Shown piece by piece: positions 28,650 through 36,837 of a DNA stretch of 64,000 bases; positions within the stretch are counted from its first letter, which is position 1, and each line of letters begins with the position of its first letter. The translations under genes were made by a program, and so were the position numbers. The notes below the pieces were generated by a model, which did no database searches, was not told the DNA's origin, and saw only the letters and a list, made by a program, of their open reading frames with translations. Source of the stretch: Streptomyces althioticus (GTDB lineage: Bacteria; Actinomycetota; Actinomycetes; Streptomycetales; Streptomycetaceae); contig BMSW01000010.1 in assembly GCA_014649355.1 (NCBI GenBank), positions 1-64,000 on the forward strand, read 5' to 3'.

Positions 28650-28794
28650 GGGGCGACTCCCTGGGTCGGTGTCAACAGAAGGCGTTTTGCCTCGGACCTC
28701 CCCTTTCGGCTCACCTGTCACGGTTCGCGCAAACCTCTCGGCCCGTTTCCCGCCTGCCCCGTGACCGCACGCCCACCGCGGGTACCCGATCCGC

Positions 28795-29025
28795 ATGACC
28801 GATGTGGTGGACTCGGACGAACTGCTGCGGCGCATCCAGCGGGCACGGGCCTGCGCGGCCCAGGAGGAGCGGGCCTGGCGGTCCCGGGGCGAGCGGCTGG
28901 GCCGGGAGGATCCGGGGGACGCCGCCGAGGAGCGGGACGCCGAGATCCGCACGGTGGCCTACGGGGTGGTGCTCCGGGTGCTGGACGAGATCCTGACGCC
29001 GGGCAGGCACGGGACCCCCGGCTGA
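28795..29025 (+). CDS. Small charged hypothetical protein
   Basis: The 76-residue protein starts MTDVVDSDELLRRIQRARAC and is almost entirely helical and highly charged (Arg/Glu-rich 20-55). I do not recognise the family. The start lies ten bases after a GGGTAC that resembles a sigma-B-type -10, but no -35 fits; there is no clear ribosome site, so a leaderless message is possible. It diverges from the anti-sigma gene and precedes the decarboxylase by 56 bp. Confidence 0.6.
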   Translation: MTDVVDSDELLRRIQRARACAAQEERAWRSRGERLGREDPGDAAEERDAEIRTVAYGVVLRVLDEILTPGRHGTPG

Positions 29026-29081
29026 CACGGCGGCGAGGGGCCGGCCGGATTGGCGCATGAGGGGCCGGGAACCCGGCGACG

Positions 29082-30548
29082 ATGACTGCCGAACACCACC
29101 GGGCACCGATTCTGGAAGCGCTGGAGGAGTACCACCGCAGCGGACGGCTGGGGTTCACGCCCCCGGGCCACAAGCAGGCGCGGGGAGCCGATCCGGCGGT
29201 GCGCGAGCTGCTGGGGGACGCGGTCTTCCTGGGCGACGTGCTGGCGACGGGCGGGCTGGACGACCGGCTGACCCGGGGCCGCGTGCTCCAGTCGGCGCAG
29301 GAGCTGATGGCCGACGCGGTGCACGCCGAGCACACCTTCTTCAGCACGTGCGGCAGTTCCCTGTCGGTGAAGGCGGCGATGCTGACGGTGGCGGGCCCGC
29401 ACGAGAAGCTGCTGATCGGGCGGGACGCCCACAAGTCGGTGGTGTCGGGGCTGATCCTGTCCGGCGTGGAGCCGGTGTGGGTGGAGCCGCGGTGGGACGC
29501 CGAGCGGCATCTGGCGCATCCGCCGTCGGCCGCGGAGTTCGAGGCGGCGTTCGAGGCGCATCCGGACGCGCGCGGGGCCCTGGTGACCAGTCCGACGCCG
29601 TACGGCGCGACGGCGGCGCTGCGGGACATCGCGGAGGTGTGCCACCGGCGCGGGCGCCCGCTGATCGTGGACGAGGCGTGGGGCGCGCACCTGCCCTTCC
29701 ATACGGAGCTGCCGTCGTGGGCGATGGACGCGGGCGCGGACATCTGCGTGACGAGCATCCACAAGATGGGCAGCGGACTCGAACAGGGCTCGGTGTTCCA
29801 CCTCCAGGGGGACCTGGTCCCGCCGGCGCTGCTGGGCACGCGTGCCGATCTGCTCGGCACCACCAGCCCCTCGGTGCTGATCTTCGCGGGTCTGGACGGC
29901 TGGCGGCGGCAGATGGCGCTGCGCGGCGAGGAGCTGATGGGGTCGGCGCTGGCGCTGGCCGGCGAGGTCCGGGCGGCGATCGAAGACATCGACGGTATGC
30001 ACGTGGACGGCCGGGACGACTACTGCGGGCCGGGTCTCGCGGACGACTTCGACCCGCTGCCGTGTGTGATCGACATCCAGGAGCTGGGCATCACGGGCTA
30101 CCGGGCGGCGGACTGGCTGCGCGAGCACCGGGCGGTCGACGCCCACCTGGTCGACCACCGGCGCATCGGCGCGCAGATCACGCACGGCGACGACCGGGAG
30201 ACCACCGGCGAACTGCTCTCGGCGCTGCGCGAGCTGGGGCGGGCGGCGCCCGGGCTGCGCGGGGGTCCGCGGGTCGCCGTGCCGGAGCCGGGCGAGCTGC
30301 GGATGCAGCAGGCGATGCTGCCGCGGGACGCGTTCTTCGGCCCGGCCGAGGACGTGTCGGCGGAGAAGGCCGCCGGGCGGGTCGCGGCGGAGATGATCAC
30401 GCCGTACCCGCCGGGGATCCCCGCGGTGCTGCCGGGCGAGCGGCTGACCGAACCGGTGCTGCGGTATCTGCGGACCGGCCTGGAGGCGGGGATGTACCTC
30501 CCGGACCCGACGGACCCGGGCCTGGAGACGGTGCGGGTCGTCGCGTAG
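29082..30548 (+). CDS. Orn/Lys/Arg decarboxylase-family PLP enzyme
   Basis: This 488-residue fold-type I PLP enzyme shows the motifs FTPPGHKQ near the N-terminus, HTFFSTCGSS, IVDEAWGAH (PLP-binding Asp) and TSIHKMGSGLEQGS with the Schiff-base lysine. The C-terminal Orn/Lys/Arg decarboxylase domain (about 395-480; ITPYPPGIPAVLPGE) is present. The enzyme should decarboxylate a basic amino acid to a diamine; this short form, lacking the N-terminal wing domain of the enterobacterial enzymes, is like SpeA/YaaO-type proteins. The last five codons plus stop are the first unit of a 23-bp tandem repeat. A LysE exporter and LysG regulator lie a few kb away. Confidence 0.9.
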   Translation: MTAEHHRAPILEALEEYHRSGRLGFTPPGHKQARGADPAVRELLGDAVFLGDVLATGGLDDRLTRGRVLQSAQELMADAVHAEHTFFSTCGSSLSVKAAMLTVAGPHEKLLIGRDAHKSVVSGLILSGVEPVWVEPRWDAERHLAHPPSAAEFEAAFEAHPDARGALVTSPTPYGATAALRDIAEVCHRRGRPLIVDEAWGAHLPFHTELPSWAMDAGADICVTSIHKMGSGLEQGSVFHLQGDLVPPALLGTRADLLGTTSPSVLIFAGLDGWRRQMALRGEELMGSALALAGEVRAAIEDIDGMHVDGRDDYCGPGLADDFDPLPCVIDIQELGITGYRAADWLREHRAVDAHLVDHRRIGAQITHGDDRETTGELLSALRELGRAAPGLRGGPRVAVPEPGELRMQQAMLPRDAFFGPAEDVSAEKAAGRVAAEMITPYPPGIPAVLPGERLTEPVLRYLRTGLEAGMYLPDPTDPGLETVRVVA

Positions 30549-30614
30549 AGCAGGTGCGGGTCGTCGCGTAGAGCAGGTGCGGGCCGTCGCATAGAGCAGG
30601 TGCGGGTCGTGGCG
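30531..30614 (+). repeat. 23-bp tandem repeat starting in the end of the decarboxylase gene
   Basis: Units start at 30531, 30554, 30577 and 30600 (partial), each beginning GTGCGGGTCGTCGCGTAGAG with small changes. The first unit codes for the final VRVVA and the stop, so the gene end has been copied downstream three times. Confidence 0.9.
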
Positions 30615-30648
30615 TCGGGACCGTGTGAGCGGTCGCACAGATCCCCGA

Positions 30649-30679
30649 TTACGCGAACCTCTGGCGAATGGTTTATCGT
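30649..30679 (+). promoter_or_regulatory. Candidate promoter for the short structured transcript
   Basis: TTACGC (30649-30654) followed by TTTATC/TATCGT (30672-30679), 17-19 bases apart, in an AT-richer patch. Transcription would start near 30685. Confidence 0.35.
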
Positions 30680-30684
30680 TCACA

Positions 30685-30771
30685 CATACGTGGTGACGGA
30701 GTCGACCAGACTCCTCCGGACACCACCGCTTACGGCCCTGGCTGGCTTCCCCCGTCCAGCCAGGGCTTTTT
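30685..30771 (+). ncRNA. Candidate small structured RNA or terminated leader
   Basis: About 87 bases contain an outer helix GTGGTG (30690-30695)/CACCAC (30721-30726), an inner hairpin GGAGTC-gacca-GACTCC (30698-30714) and then a strong intrinsic terminator with a C-rich loop. No credible reading frame fits inside. It lies 355 bp between the decarboxylase stop and the cNMP-binding gene and is either an independent small RNA or an attenuator in the leader of the latter. It does not match any RNA family I can name; the CCCCC loop is reminiscent of, but not equal to, actinobacterial 6C RNA. Confidence 0.45.
30735..30771 (+). terminator. Strong intrinsic terminator with T-run
   Basis: GCCCTGGCTGG (30735-30745) and CCAGCCAGGGC (30756-30766) pair perfectly over 11 bp with a ten-base loop CTTCCCCCGT, followed by TTTTT. 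T-runs are rare in this genome, so this is a deliberate terminator. Confidence 0.88.
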
Positions 30772-30903
30772 CATGCCCGGACACGGCCCGGCCGCGGATT
30801 TCGGACCGGGTCCGTCCGCCGAGGTGCCCCGAACGGCGGCAGCGGCTGAAATGAGTAGGGAGGGAAAGCACCCGGACCGCACCCCGGCGAGGAGCCCCGT
30901 CCC

Positions 30904-31359
30904 ATGACCAAAGCGATCAAACTCCTGACCGCCCTCCCCCACCACCAGCGCGAGCGCCTGATGACGCTGGCCCGCGAGGTGTACTTCCCGGAGGACACCC
31001 GCATCTTCGAATCCGGAGGGCACGCCGACCGCTTCTGGGTCGTACGGTCCGGCGCCGTCTCCCTGGACCAGCGGCTGAACGAGGTGCAGCGGATCACCGT
31101 CGCCGGGCTCGGCGCGGGCGACCTGCTGGGCTGGTCCTGGCTGTTCCCCCCGTACGAGTGGGACTTCGGGGCGCTGGCGTTCACCCCGGTCCGGGCGTAC
31201 GAGTTCGACGCGGCGACCGTGCTGAAGGTGTGCGAGGCGGACACCGCCCTCGGGCTGTCGCTGGTCCGCTGTGTCGCCGAGGTCCTCGCGCACCGGCTGG
31301 AGATGACCCGCGGCCAGCTGATGGAGCAGTACGCGATACGACGAGGGTTCGTGCTGTAG
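30904..31359 (+). CDS. Stand-alone cyclic nucleotide-binding domain protein
   Basis: The 151-residue protein is a single Crp-like cNMP-binding domain (about 15-130) with glycine turns FESGGHADRFWVV and GAGDLLGWSWLFPPYEWDF. The usual phosphate-binding RxS segment is not evident, and there is no helix-turn-helix, so it is not a Crp repressor. The last helix ends TRGQLMEQYAIRRGFVL. Such lone domains occur in actinobacteria near redox and hypoxia genes. ATG 30904 follows GGCGAGGAGCC. A terminator 132 bp upstream in the leader could control it. A related domain forms the N-terminus of the kinase at 46650. Confidence 0.82.
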   Translation: MTKAIKLLTALPHHQRERLMTLAREVYFPEDTRIFESGGHADRFWVVRSGAVSLDQRLNEVQRITVAGLGAGDLLGWSWLFPPYEWDFGALAFTPVRAYEFDAATVLKVCEADTALGLSLVRCVAEVLAHRLEMTRGQLMEQYAIRRGFVL

Positions 31360-31406
31360 AACGACACGCCCCTCGCGCGGTGGAACGACACGGCCTCGCG
31401 CCGCGG
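31359..31406 (+). repeat. 24-bp imperfect direct duplication at the end of the cNMP-binding gene
   Basis: GAACGACACG recurs at 31359 and 31383, each followed by a similar CCTCGCG(C)CG tract; the first copy begins on the last base of the stop codon. Confidence 0.6.
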
Positions 31407-31413
31407 ACCGTGG

Positions 31414-32712
31414 TCAGACCCGGTAACGGCGCAGCGCCGGCATGGCCGCGGCCAGCGCCAGCATCACCACGACGACCAGGACCCCGCCGCCCGCGACGGC
31501 CGTACGAGGGCCGAAGGCGGACCCGGCGGTGCCGTGCAGCACGTCCGCGAGACGGGGGCCTCCGGCCACGACGACGGTGAAGACGCCCTGCATGCGGCCG
31601 CGCATCTCGTCGGTCGCGGCGGACAGCAGGATCGCCCCGCGGAACACCATGGACACCATGTCCGCGACCCCGGCGAGGGCGAGGAAGGCGACCGCGAGCC
31701 ACAGGCTGCCGCTGAGTCCGAACCCGGCGACGGCCAGCCCCCACACCACGACCGAGCCGATCACCATCCAGCCGTGCCGCCGCGCCCGGGAGAACGTGCC
31801 GGAGAACAGCCCGCCCAGCACCGCGCCGAGCGGGATCGCGGCGAACAGCAGGCCCAGCGCGAAGCCCTCCCCGTACGGGGCGTAGGTCTCGGAGGCGAGC
31901 TGCGGGAACAGGGCCCGGGGCATGCCGAGGACCATGGCGACGATGTCGGCGAGGAACGACAGCAACAGGACCGCGTGCCCGGAGATGTAGCGGAAGCCCT
32001 CCAGGACGCCCCGCAGTCCGGCGCTCCCGGCCTTCGCGGCGGCGAGCGGCGGCAGGGCGGGCAGGCGGTACACGGCCCAGACGGTGACGCACAGCGCGAG
32101 GGCGTCGATCAGGTACAGCTCGGCCAGCCCGATGACGGGGATCAGGGCGCCGGCGAGGAGGGGCCCGGCGATCTGGCCGGTCTGCATCACGGTGGAGCCG
32201 AGCGCGTTGGCGGCGGGCAGTTCGTCCGCGGGGACCAGGCGGGCGATGGAGGCGCTGCGGGCGGGCGCGTTCAGTCCCCAGAAGGCCTGCTGGAGCGCGA
32301 GCAGCAGCATCAGCGTCCACACGGACTCCAGGCCGACGAAGGCCTGGACCCAGAACAGCAGCGAGGTGACCGCGATGCCGGTGTTGGTGAGCAGCAGCAG
32401 TCTGCGGCGGTCCATGCTGTCGGCGATCGCGCCGCCCCACAGGGCGAACACGATCAGTGGCAGCAGTCCGGCGAGGCTCGCGGCGCCGACCCAGGCGGAG
32501 GAGCCGGTGATGTCGTAGATCTGCTTGGGCACCGCGACGGCGGTGAGCTGGCTGCCGACCGCGGTGACCACGGTGGAGGCCCACAGGCGGCGGTAGGCGG
32601 GGCGGCGCAGCGGACGGGTGTCCATGGCGAACCGGCGCCATCCGCGCGGCCCGCCGTCCTCCTGTTCCGCCTTCGGTGTCCGGGGTTCGGTACTGCTCTC
32701 GCTGGTGTCCAC
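31414..32712 (-). CDS. MFS transporter (EntS/DHA3-like exporter)
   Basis: This 432-residue major facilitator has about twelve hydrophobic helices. The cytoplasmic loop signature between helices 2 and 3 reads GGAIADSMDRRRLLL, and the segment ANALGSTVMQTGQIAGPLLAG matches the EntS/DHA3 group that exports siderophores or drugs. The N-terminal 30 residues are hydrophilic. GTG 32712 is the likely start; it is followed by MDTSES. It is transcribed toward the cNMP-binding gene and downstream of LysE on the same strand, separated by 71 bp. The substrate cannot be deduced. Confidence 0.87.
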   Translation of the reverse strand: MDTSESSTEPRTPKAEQEDGGPRGWRRFAMDTRPLRRPAYRRLWASTVVTAVGSQLTAVAVPKQIYDITGSSAWVGAASLAGLLPLIVFALWGGAIADSMDRRRLLLLTNTGIAVTSLLFWVQAFVGLESVWTLMLLLALQQAFWGLNAPARSASIARLVPADELPAANALGSTVMQTGQIAGPLLAGALIPVIGLAELYLIDALALCVTVWAVYRLPALPPLAAAKAGSAGLRGVLEGFRYISGHAVLLLSFLADIVAMVLGMPRALFPQLASETYAPYGEGFALGLLFAAIPLGAVLGGLFSGTFSRARRHGWMVIGSVVVWGLAVAGFGLSGSLWLAVAFLALAGVADMVSMVFRGAILLSAATDEMRGRMQGVFTVVVAGGPRLADVLHGTAGSAFGPRTAVAGGGVLVVVVMLALAAAMPALRRYRV

Positions 32713-32783
32713 GACCGTCCTGGTTGGTGCTTACATCCACTTGGCCGGGACTCACTATGGCAGGCCGCCGGGGCGGCGCGTCC

Positions 32784-33404
32784 TCAGGCTCCCGCGATCA
32801 GCGTCACACCGAGGACGATCATGGTGGCGGCCACCAGGGCGTCCAGCACCCGCCAGGCGGCGGGGCGGGCCAGGAAGCGGCCGAGCAGCCGCGCGCCGAA
32901 GCCGAGCGCGGCGAACCAGCACAGGCTGGCCAGCGCGGCCCCGACGCCGAAGGTCCAGCGCGCCGGGCCGTGGTCGGCGGCGACCGAGCCGACGAGGAAC
33001 ACCGTGTCCAGGTAGACGTGCGGGTTGAGCCAGGTCAGGGCGAGACAGGTCAGTACCGCCCGGCGCCGCGACCCGGCCGCCGCCACGCTCTCCGCCTCGA
33101 GACCCGTGGAGGCCGGGCGCACCACCCTGCGGGCGGCCAGGGCGCCGTAGCCGAGGAGGAAGACGCCGCCGATCCAGGCCACCACCGTCAGCGCCGCGGG
33201 CCAGGCCACCACGACCGCCCCGACGCCGCCGACGCCGAGCGCGATGAGGACGGCGTCGGACAGGGCGCAGATGCCGACGACGGCGAGCACGGCGTCCCTG
33301 CGGATCCCCTGGCGCAGCACGAAGGCGTTCTGCGCGCCGATGGCGACGATGAGGGACATTCCGGTGCCGAAACCGGCGAAGGCGGGGGCGAAAGCGCTGG
33401 TCAT
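32784..33404 (-). CDS. lysE: LysE/ArgO-type basic amino acid exporter
   Basis: This 206-residue membrane protein with about six helices has the LysE signatures GMSLIVAIGAQNAFVLRQG at the N-terminus and LTWLNPHVYLDTVFLVG in the middle. LysE exports L-lysine and L-arginine (ArgO in E. coli), protecting cells from excess internal basic amino acids. It is divergent from a LysG/ArgP-like regulator with 67 bp between the starts, the classical arrangement in Corynebacterium. The ATG at 33404 fits the family N-terminus. Decarboxylase and saccharopine-dehydrogenase-like genes nearby suggest a lysine-related neighbourhood. Confidence 0.92.
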   Translation of the reverse strand: MTSAFAPAFAGFGTGMSLIVAIGAQNAFVLRQGIRRDAVLAVVGICALSDAVLIALGVGGVGAVVVAWPAALTVVAWIGGVFLLGYGALAARRVVRPASTGLEAESVAAAGSRRRAVLTCLALTWLNPHVYLDTVFLVGSVAADHGPARWTFGVGAALASLCWFAALGFGARLLGRFLARPAAWRVLDALVAATMIVLGVTLIAGA

Positions 33405-33471
33405 GGCGTCGACGGTAGGCCGGACAGAGCGGTTCAGTACAGCTAATGGTTCTTACGTACCCTTAGCCGGT

Positions 33472-34371
33472 GTGATGGAGGACCTTCCGCTGGACCAGGT
33501 ACGGACGCTGCTCGCGGTGGTCGACGAGGGGACGTTCGACGCGGCGGCCGCCGCGCTGCACGTGACGCCCTCGGCGGTCAGCCAGCGGGTGAAGGCGCTG
33601 GAGCAGCGCACGGGAAGGGTGCTGCTGCTGCGCACCCGCCCGGTGCGGCCCACCGAGTCCGGTGAGGTGCTCGTGCGCCTTGCCCGGCAGGTGGCCCGGC
33701 TGGAGCGGGACGCGTACGCGGAGCTGGGACTGAGCGGCGCCGGGGAGCCGACGCGGGTGTCGGTCGCGGTCAACGCGGATTCGCTCGCCACCTGGTTCCT
33801 GGACGCCCTGGTCCGGCTGCCCGCCCGGTCCCGGCTCTGCTTCGAGCTGCGCCGGGAGGACGAGTCGCACACGGCGGCGCTGCTCCGCGAGGGCACGGTG
33901 ATGGCCGCGGTGACCTCCTCCCCCGACCCGGTGCCGGGCTGCTCGGTGCGGCGCCTGGGGACGATGCGCTATCTGCCGGTGGCGCACCCGGAGTTCGCCG
34001 CCGAACTGCTGACGGAGCCGCTGGAGGAGTCGGTGGCGGCGGCCCCGGTGGTGGTCTTCGACCGGCGGGACGACTTCCAGGACGGGTTCGTGCGCCGGCT
34101 GACCGGGGGCCGCACGGGGGCGAGCCTCCTGCGCCATCACGTGCCGACGTCGGAGGGGTTCGCCGAGGCGGTGGCGGCGGGACTGGGCTGGGGCATGGTG
34201 CCTCAGGCGCAGGCGGTGCCGCTGCTTGAGGCCGGCCGGGTCGTGGTGTTCGCGCCGGGCCGGGAGGCCGACGCGCCGCTGTACTGGCAGCAGTGGAAGC
34301 TGAACTCTCCCGCCCTCGCGGCGGTCGCCGACGCGGTCACGGAGACGGCGGCCCGGGCTCTGCACCCGTGA
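33472..34371 (+). CDS. lysG: LysG/ArgP-type LysR regulator
   Basis: This 299-residue LysR protein has the winged helix-turn-helix at 1-60 (FDAAAAALHVTPSAVSQRVKA) and the ligand-binding domain at 90-295. The opening LPLDQVRTLLAVVDEG is highly typical of LysG, which activates lysE when lysine or arginine accumulates. GTG 33472 and ATG 33475 are adjacent; no ribosome site is seen and TACCCT lies eight bases ahead, so the mRNA may be leaderless. The last 35 bp overlap the convergent TetR gene. A palindromic GTAC...GTAC spacing (33438-33460) in the shared promoter region could be its operator. Confidence 0.9.
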   Translation: MMEDLPLDQVRTLLAVVDEGTFDAAAAALHVTPSAVSQRVKALEQRTGRVLLLRTRPVRPTESGEVLVRLARQVARLERDAYAELGLSGAGEPTRVSVAVNADSLATWFLDALVRLPARSRLCFELRREDESHTAALLREGTVMAAVTSSPDPVPGCSVRRLGTMRYLPVAHPEFAAELLTEPLEESVAAAPVVVFDRRDDFQDGFVRRLTGGRTGASLLRHHVPTSEGFAEAVAAGLGWGMVPQAQAVPLLEAGRVVVFAPGREADAPLYWQQWKLNSPALAAVADAVTETAARALHP

Positions 34372-35074
34372 CCGCGAGGCCGGCCAGCTCTCGTTCCGCG
34401 CTCGCCAGCAGCATGTTCAGCGCCGTCGGGTAGGCGCTCTCCACCATGCGGGCGGCGAGCAGCGGGGCGGTCTCGGCGATGCGCGGGTGGGTGGCGGCGG
34501 GCAGCCGGGCGTAGGTCGAGCGCCACATGTCCTCGTCGGCCCGTCGTGCCGCGTCGGGCAGCGCGAGGGAGGCGGCGTCGAGGGCGGCGAACGCCAGCGT
34601 GGTGTCGATGAACGCCTGGTAGACGCGGACGGTGCCGGCGGGCGGGAAGCCCGCGGTGCGCAGGACGTCCAGCACCGCCTCGTCGGCGGCCAGTTCGTTG
34701 GCCCGGCCGGAGACCCGGCTCGCGGTGAGGACGGCCGCCTGCGGGTGGGAGACGTAGGCGGCGTGGATGCGCAGGCCGAGGGCGCGCAGGTCGTGGCGCC
34801 ACCGTCCGGTGCGGTGCCAGCCGTCCAGCGCCTGGCCGATCAGCGCGTCGCCGATGGCGAGGGTCAGGTCGTCCATGCCGCGGAAGTAGCGGTAGAGCGT
34901 GCTCGGGTCGCAGTCGAGGGCGAGTCCCAGGCGGCGGGCGGTGAGGCCCTCGCTGCCGTGCTCCCGGAGCAGCCGCAGCGCCGTCTCCACGATCAGCCGT
35001 TCCGACAGCACGACCCCGCTCCTGGTCGGCCTGCGACGCCTCCGCCGCTCCTCGGGCACCACACGCTTGGCCAT
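34337..35074 (-). CDS. TetR-family regulator
   Basis: This 245-residue regulator starts after an Arg-rich stretch (PEERRRRRRPTRSG); the DNA-binding helix-turn-helix GLTARRLGLALDCDPSTLYRYF is at about 42-65, followed by a C-terminal TetR ligand domain resembling the TetR_C (tetracycline-type) group. It diverges from the saccharopine-dehydrogenase-like gene by 142 bp and so probably controls it and itself. Its 3' end overlaps the lysG 3' end tail-to-tail by 35 bp (34337-34371). The AT-richer patch CTTATGCCAACGCCATTG in the divergent gap may carry the operator, but no clear palindrome is seen. Confidence 0.85.
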   Translation of the reverse strand: MAKRVVPEERRRRRRPTRSGVVLSERLIVETALRLLREHGSEGLTARRLGLALDCDPSTLYRYFRGMDDLTLAIGDALIGQALDGWHRTGRWRHDLRALGLRIHAAYVSHPQAAVLTASRVSGRANELAADEAVLDVLRTAGFPPAGTVRVYQAFIDTTLAFAALDAASLALPDAARRADEDMWRSTYARLPAATHPRIAETAPLLAARMVESAYPTALNMLLASAERELAGLAVTGAEPGPPSP

Positions 35075-35216
35075 GTCCCCGCCTTTCCCGTCCCTGCGAC
35101 CCCTTATGCCAACGCCATTGACCTTACATCCCGCCCCGGCGTTTCATCACGTCAGGGGCCCCGCAGAACATTCCGGATCCACCTGGATCCATGAGGACGA
35201 AAGGGAGTGCTCCGTC

Positions 35217-36437
35217 ATGCGCGTACTGCTGGTGGGAGCGGGCGGTGTGGGCACCGCCGTCACCCGGATCGCGGCCCGGCGGCCGTTCTTCGAGCTGATG
35301 GTGGTGGCCGACCACGACCCGGCCCGGGCCGAGGCGGCGGTGGCGGCGCTCGGCGCGGACGGCGGCCGGTTCCGGGCCGAGCGGGTCGACGCCGCCGACG
35401 AGGCGCAGGTGACGGCGCTGCTGGAGCGGCACGGCTGCGACGTGCTGCTGAACGCCACCGACCCCCGTTTCGTGATGCCGCTGTTCCGCGCGGCGCGGGC
35501 GGGCGGCGCCACGTATCTCGACATGGCGATGTCGCTGTCCCGCCCGCACGGCGAGCGGCCGTACGAGGAGTGCGGGGTGAAGCTGGGCGACGAGCAGTTC
35601 GCGCGGGCCGCCGACTGGGAGGAGGCCGGGCTGCTGGCGCTGGTCGGGATGGGCGTGGAGCCGGGCCTGTCGGACGTGTTCGCCCGGTACGCGGCCGACG
35701 AACTCTTCGACGAGATCGAGGAGATCGGCGTCCGCGACGGCGCGAACCTCACGGTGGACGGCTACGACTTCGCGCCGTCGTTCAGCATCTGGACCACCAT
35801 CGAGGAGTGCCTCAACCCGCCCGTGGTCTACGAGAAGGACCGCGGCTGGTACACCACCGAGCCCTTCAGCGAGCCCGAGGTGTTCGACTTCCCCGAGGGC
35901 ATCGGCCCGGTGGAGTGCGTGAACGTGGAGCACGAGGAGGTGCTGCTGGTCCCCCGCTGGGTGGACGCCCGCCGGGTCACCTTCAAGTACGGCCTGGGGC
36001 GCGAGTTCACCGACACCCTGCGCACGCTGCACCTGCTGGGCCTGGACCGCACCGAGCCGGTGACCGTGCCCGGCCCGGACGGGCCCGTGAAGGTCTCCCC
36101 GCGCGACGTCGTCGCGGCCTGCCTGCCGGACCCGGCGACCCTCGGCGACCGCATGCACGGCAAGACCTGCGCGGGCACCTGGGTACGCGGCACCAAGGAC
36201 GGGGCGCCGCGCGAGGTGTACCTGTACCACGTGGTCGACAACCAGTGGTCGATGAGCGAGTACGGCTGCCAGGCGGTGGTGTGGCAGACGGCCGTCAACC
36301 CGGTCGTCGCGCTGGAACTGCTGGCGACCGGCGCCTGGTCGGGGGCGGGCGTGCTCGGCCCCGAGGCGTTCCCGGCCGGGCCCTTCCTGGACCTCCTCAC
36401 CGAGTACGGCTCGCCGTGGGGGCTGCGCGAGCAGTGA
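35217..36437 (+). CDS. Saccharopine dehydrogenase-family oxidoreductase
   Basis: This 406-residue NAD(P)-dependent enzyme has the Rossmann motif MRVLLVGAGGVGTAV at the N-terminus and the central catalytic domain of saccharopine dehydrogenases (LLNATDPRFVMPLFRAA; GMGVEPGLSDVFARYAADEL). Such bacterial proteins oxidise or reduce amino-acid-derived imines; some are carboxy(nor)spermidine or lysine-pathway enzymes. ATG 35217 follows AAAGGGAG, overriding longer in-frame starts. Divergent TetR suggests inducible expression. Its proximity to LysE/LysG suggests a basic amino acid substrate, but this is inference. Confidence 0.85.
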   Translation: MRVLLVGAGGVGTAVTRIAARRPFFELMVVADHDPARAEAAVAALGADGGRFRAERVDAADEAQVTALLERHGCDVLLNATDPRFVMPLFRAARAGGATYLDMAMSLSRPHGERPYEECGVKLGDEQFARAADWEEAGLLALVGMGVEPGLSDVFARYAADELFDEIEEIGVRDGANLTVDGYDFAPSFSIWTTIEECLNPPVVYEKDRGWYTTEPFSEPEVFDFPEGIGPVECVNVEHEEVLLVPRWVDARRVTFKYGLGREFTDTLRTLHLLGLDRTEPVTVPGPDGPVKVSPRDVVAACLPDPATLGDRMHGKTCAGTWVRGTKDGAPREVYLYHVVDNQWSMSEYGCQAVVWQTAVNPVVALELLATGAWSGAGVLGPEAFPAGPFLDLLTEYGSPWGLREQ

Positions 36438-36544
36438 CCGTTTCCACGCGGATCGCGCTGTTTCACCACGACTTGACAGGTCACCCGAAAGGAAGCAAGG
36501 CATCCGAAAGGGTGCGCACCGACTTCGGACGCAGGTGACTTTCG

Positions 36545-36802
36545 ATGGACAACTGGCGGCACGACGCGGCCTGCCGGACCGAGGACCCCGAGCTGTTCTT
36601 CCCGATCGGCACGTCCGGGCCGGCCCTGCTGCAGACCGAGCAGGCCAAGGCGGTCTGCCGCGGCTGCCCCGTACAGGAGCAGTGCCTGGAGTGGGCCCTG
36701 GAGACGGGGCAGTCCATCGGCGTGTGGGGCGGCACGAGCGAGACGGAACGCCGCGCGCTCAAGCGGCGCATCGCGGCCCGCCGTTCGTCGGGCAGGGCCT
36801 GA
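36545..36802 (+). CDS. WhiB-family iron-sulfur regulator
   Basis: The 85-residue WhiB-like protein has four conserved cysteines, Cys10, Cys38, Cys41 and Cys47 (DAAC; CRGCPVQEQC), that bind a [4Fe-4S] cluster, followed by the G(V/I)WGG turn (59-63) and a basic C-terminal tail ALKRRIAARR for DNA contact. Wbl proteins bind the principal sigma factor and respond to O2 or NO. The sequence most resembles the WblE/WhiB1 branch, which is vegetatively expressed. ATG 36545; a TTGACA at 36473-36478 is a likely -35, though no good -10 is obvious. A strong hairpin follows at 36838. Confidence 0.93.
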   Translation: MDNWRHDAACRTEDPELFFPIGTSGPALLQTEQAKAVCRGCPVQEQCLEWALETGQSIGVWGGTSETERRALKRRIAARRSSGRA

Positions 36803-36837
36803 CGGACGAGGCGGGCGGTGCGGGAGTGACGGCGCGA

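Noticed and set aside
28780..28787. GGGTACCC as a sigma-B-type -10 for the divergent genes at 28649 and 28795
   Set aside because: The palindrome gives GGGTAC on both strands, but no GNNT occurs 14-16 bases upstream in either direction (nearest on the minus strand is ACAT).
30668..30907. Small protein encoded across the terminator (starting MVYRSHIRGDG)
   Set aside because: Its frame crosses the T-tailed terminator and overlaps the ribosome site of the next gene; no ribosome site of its own.
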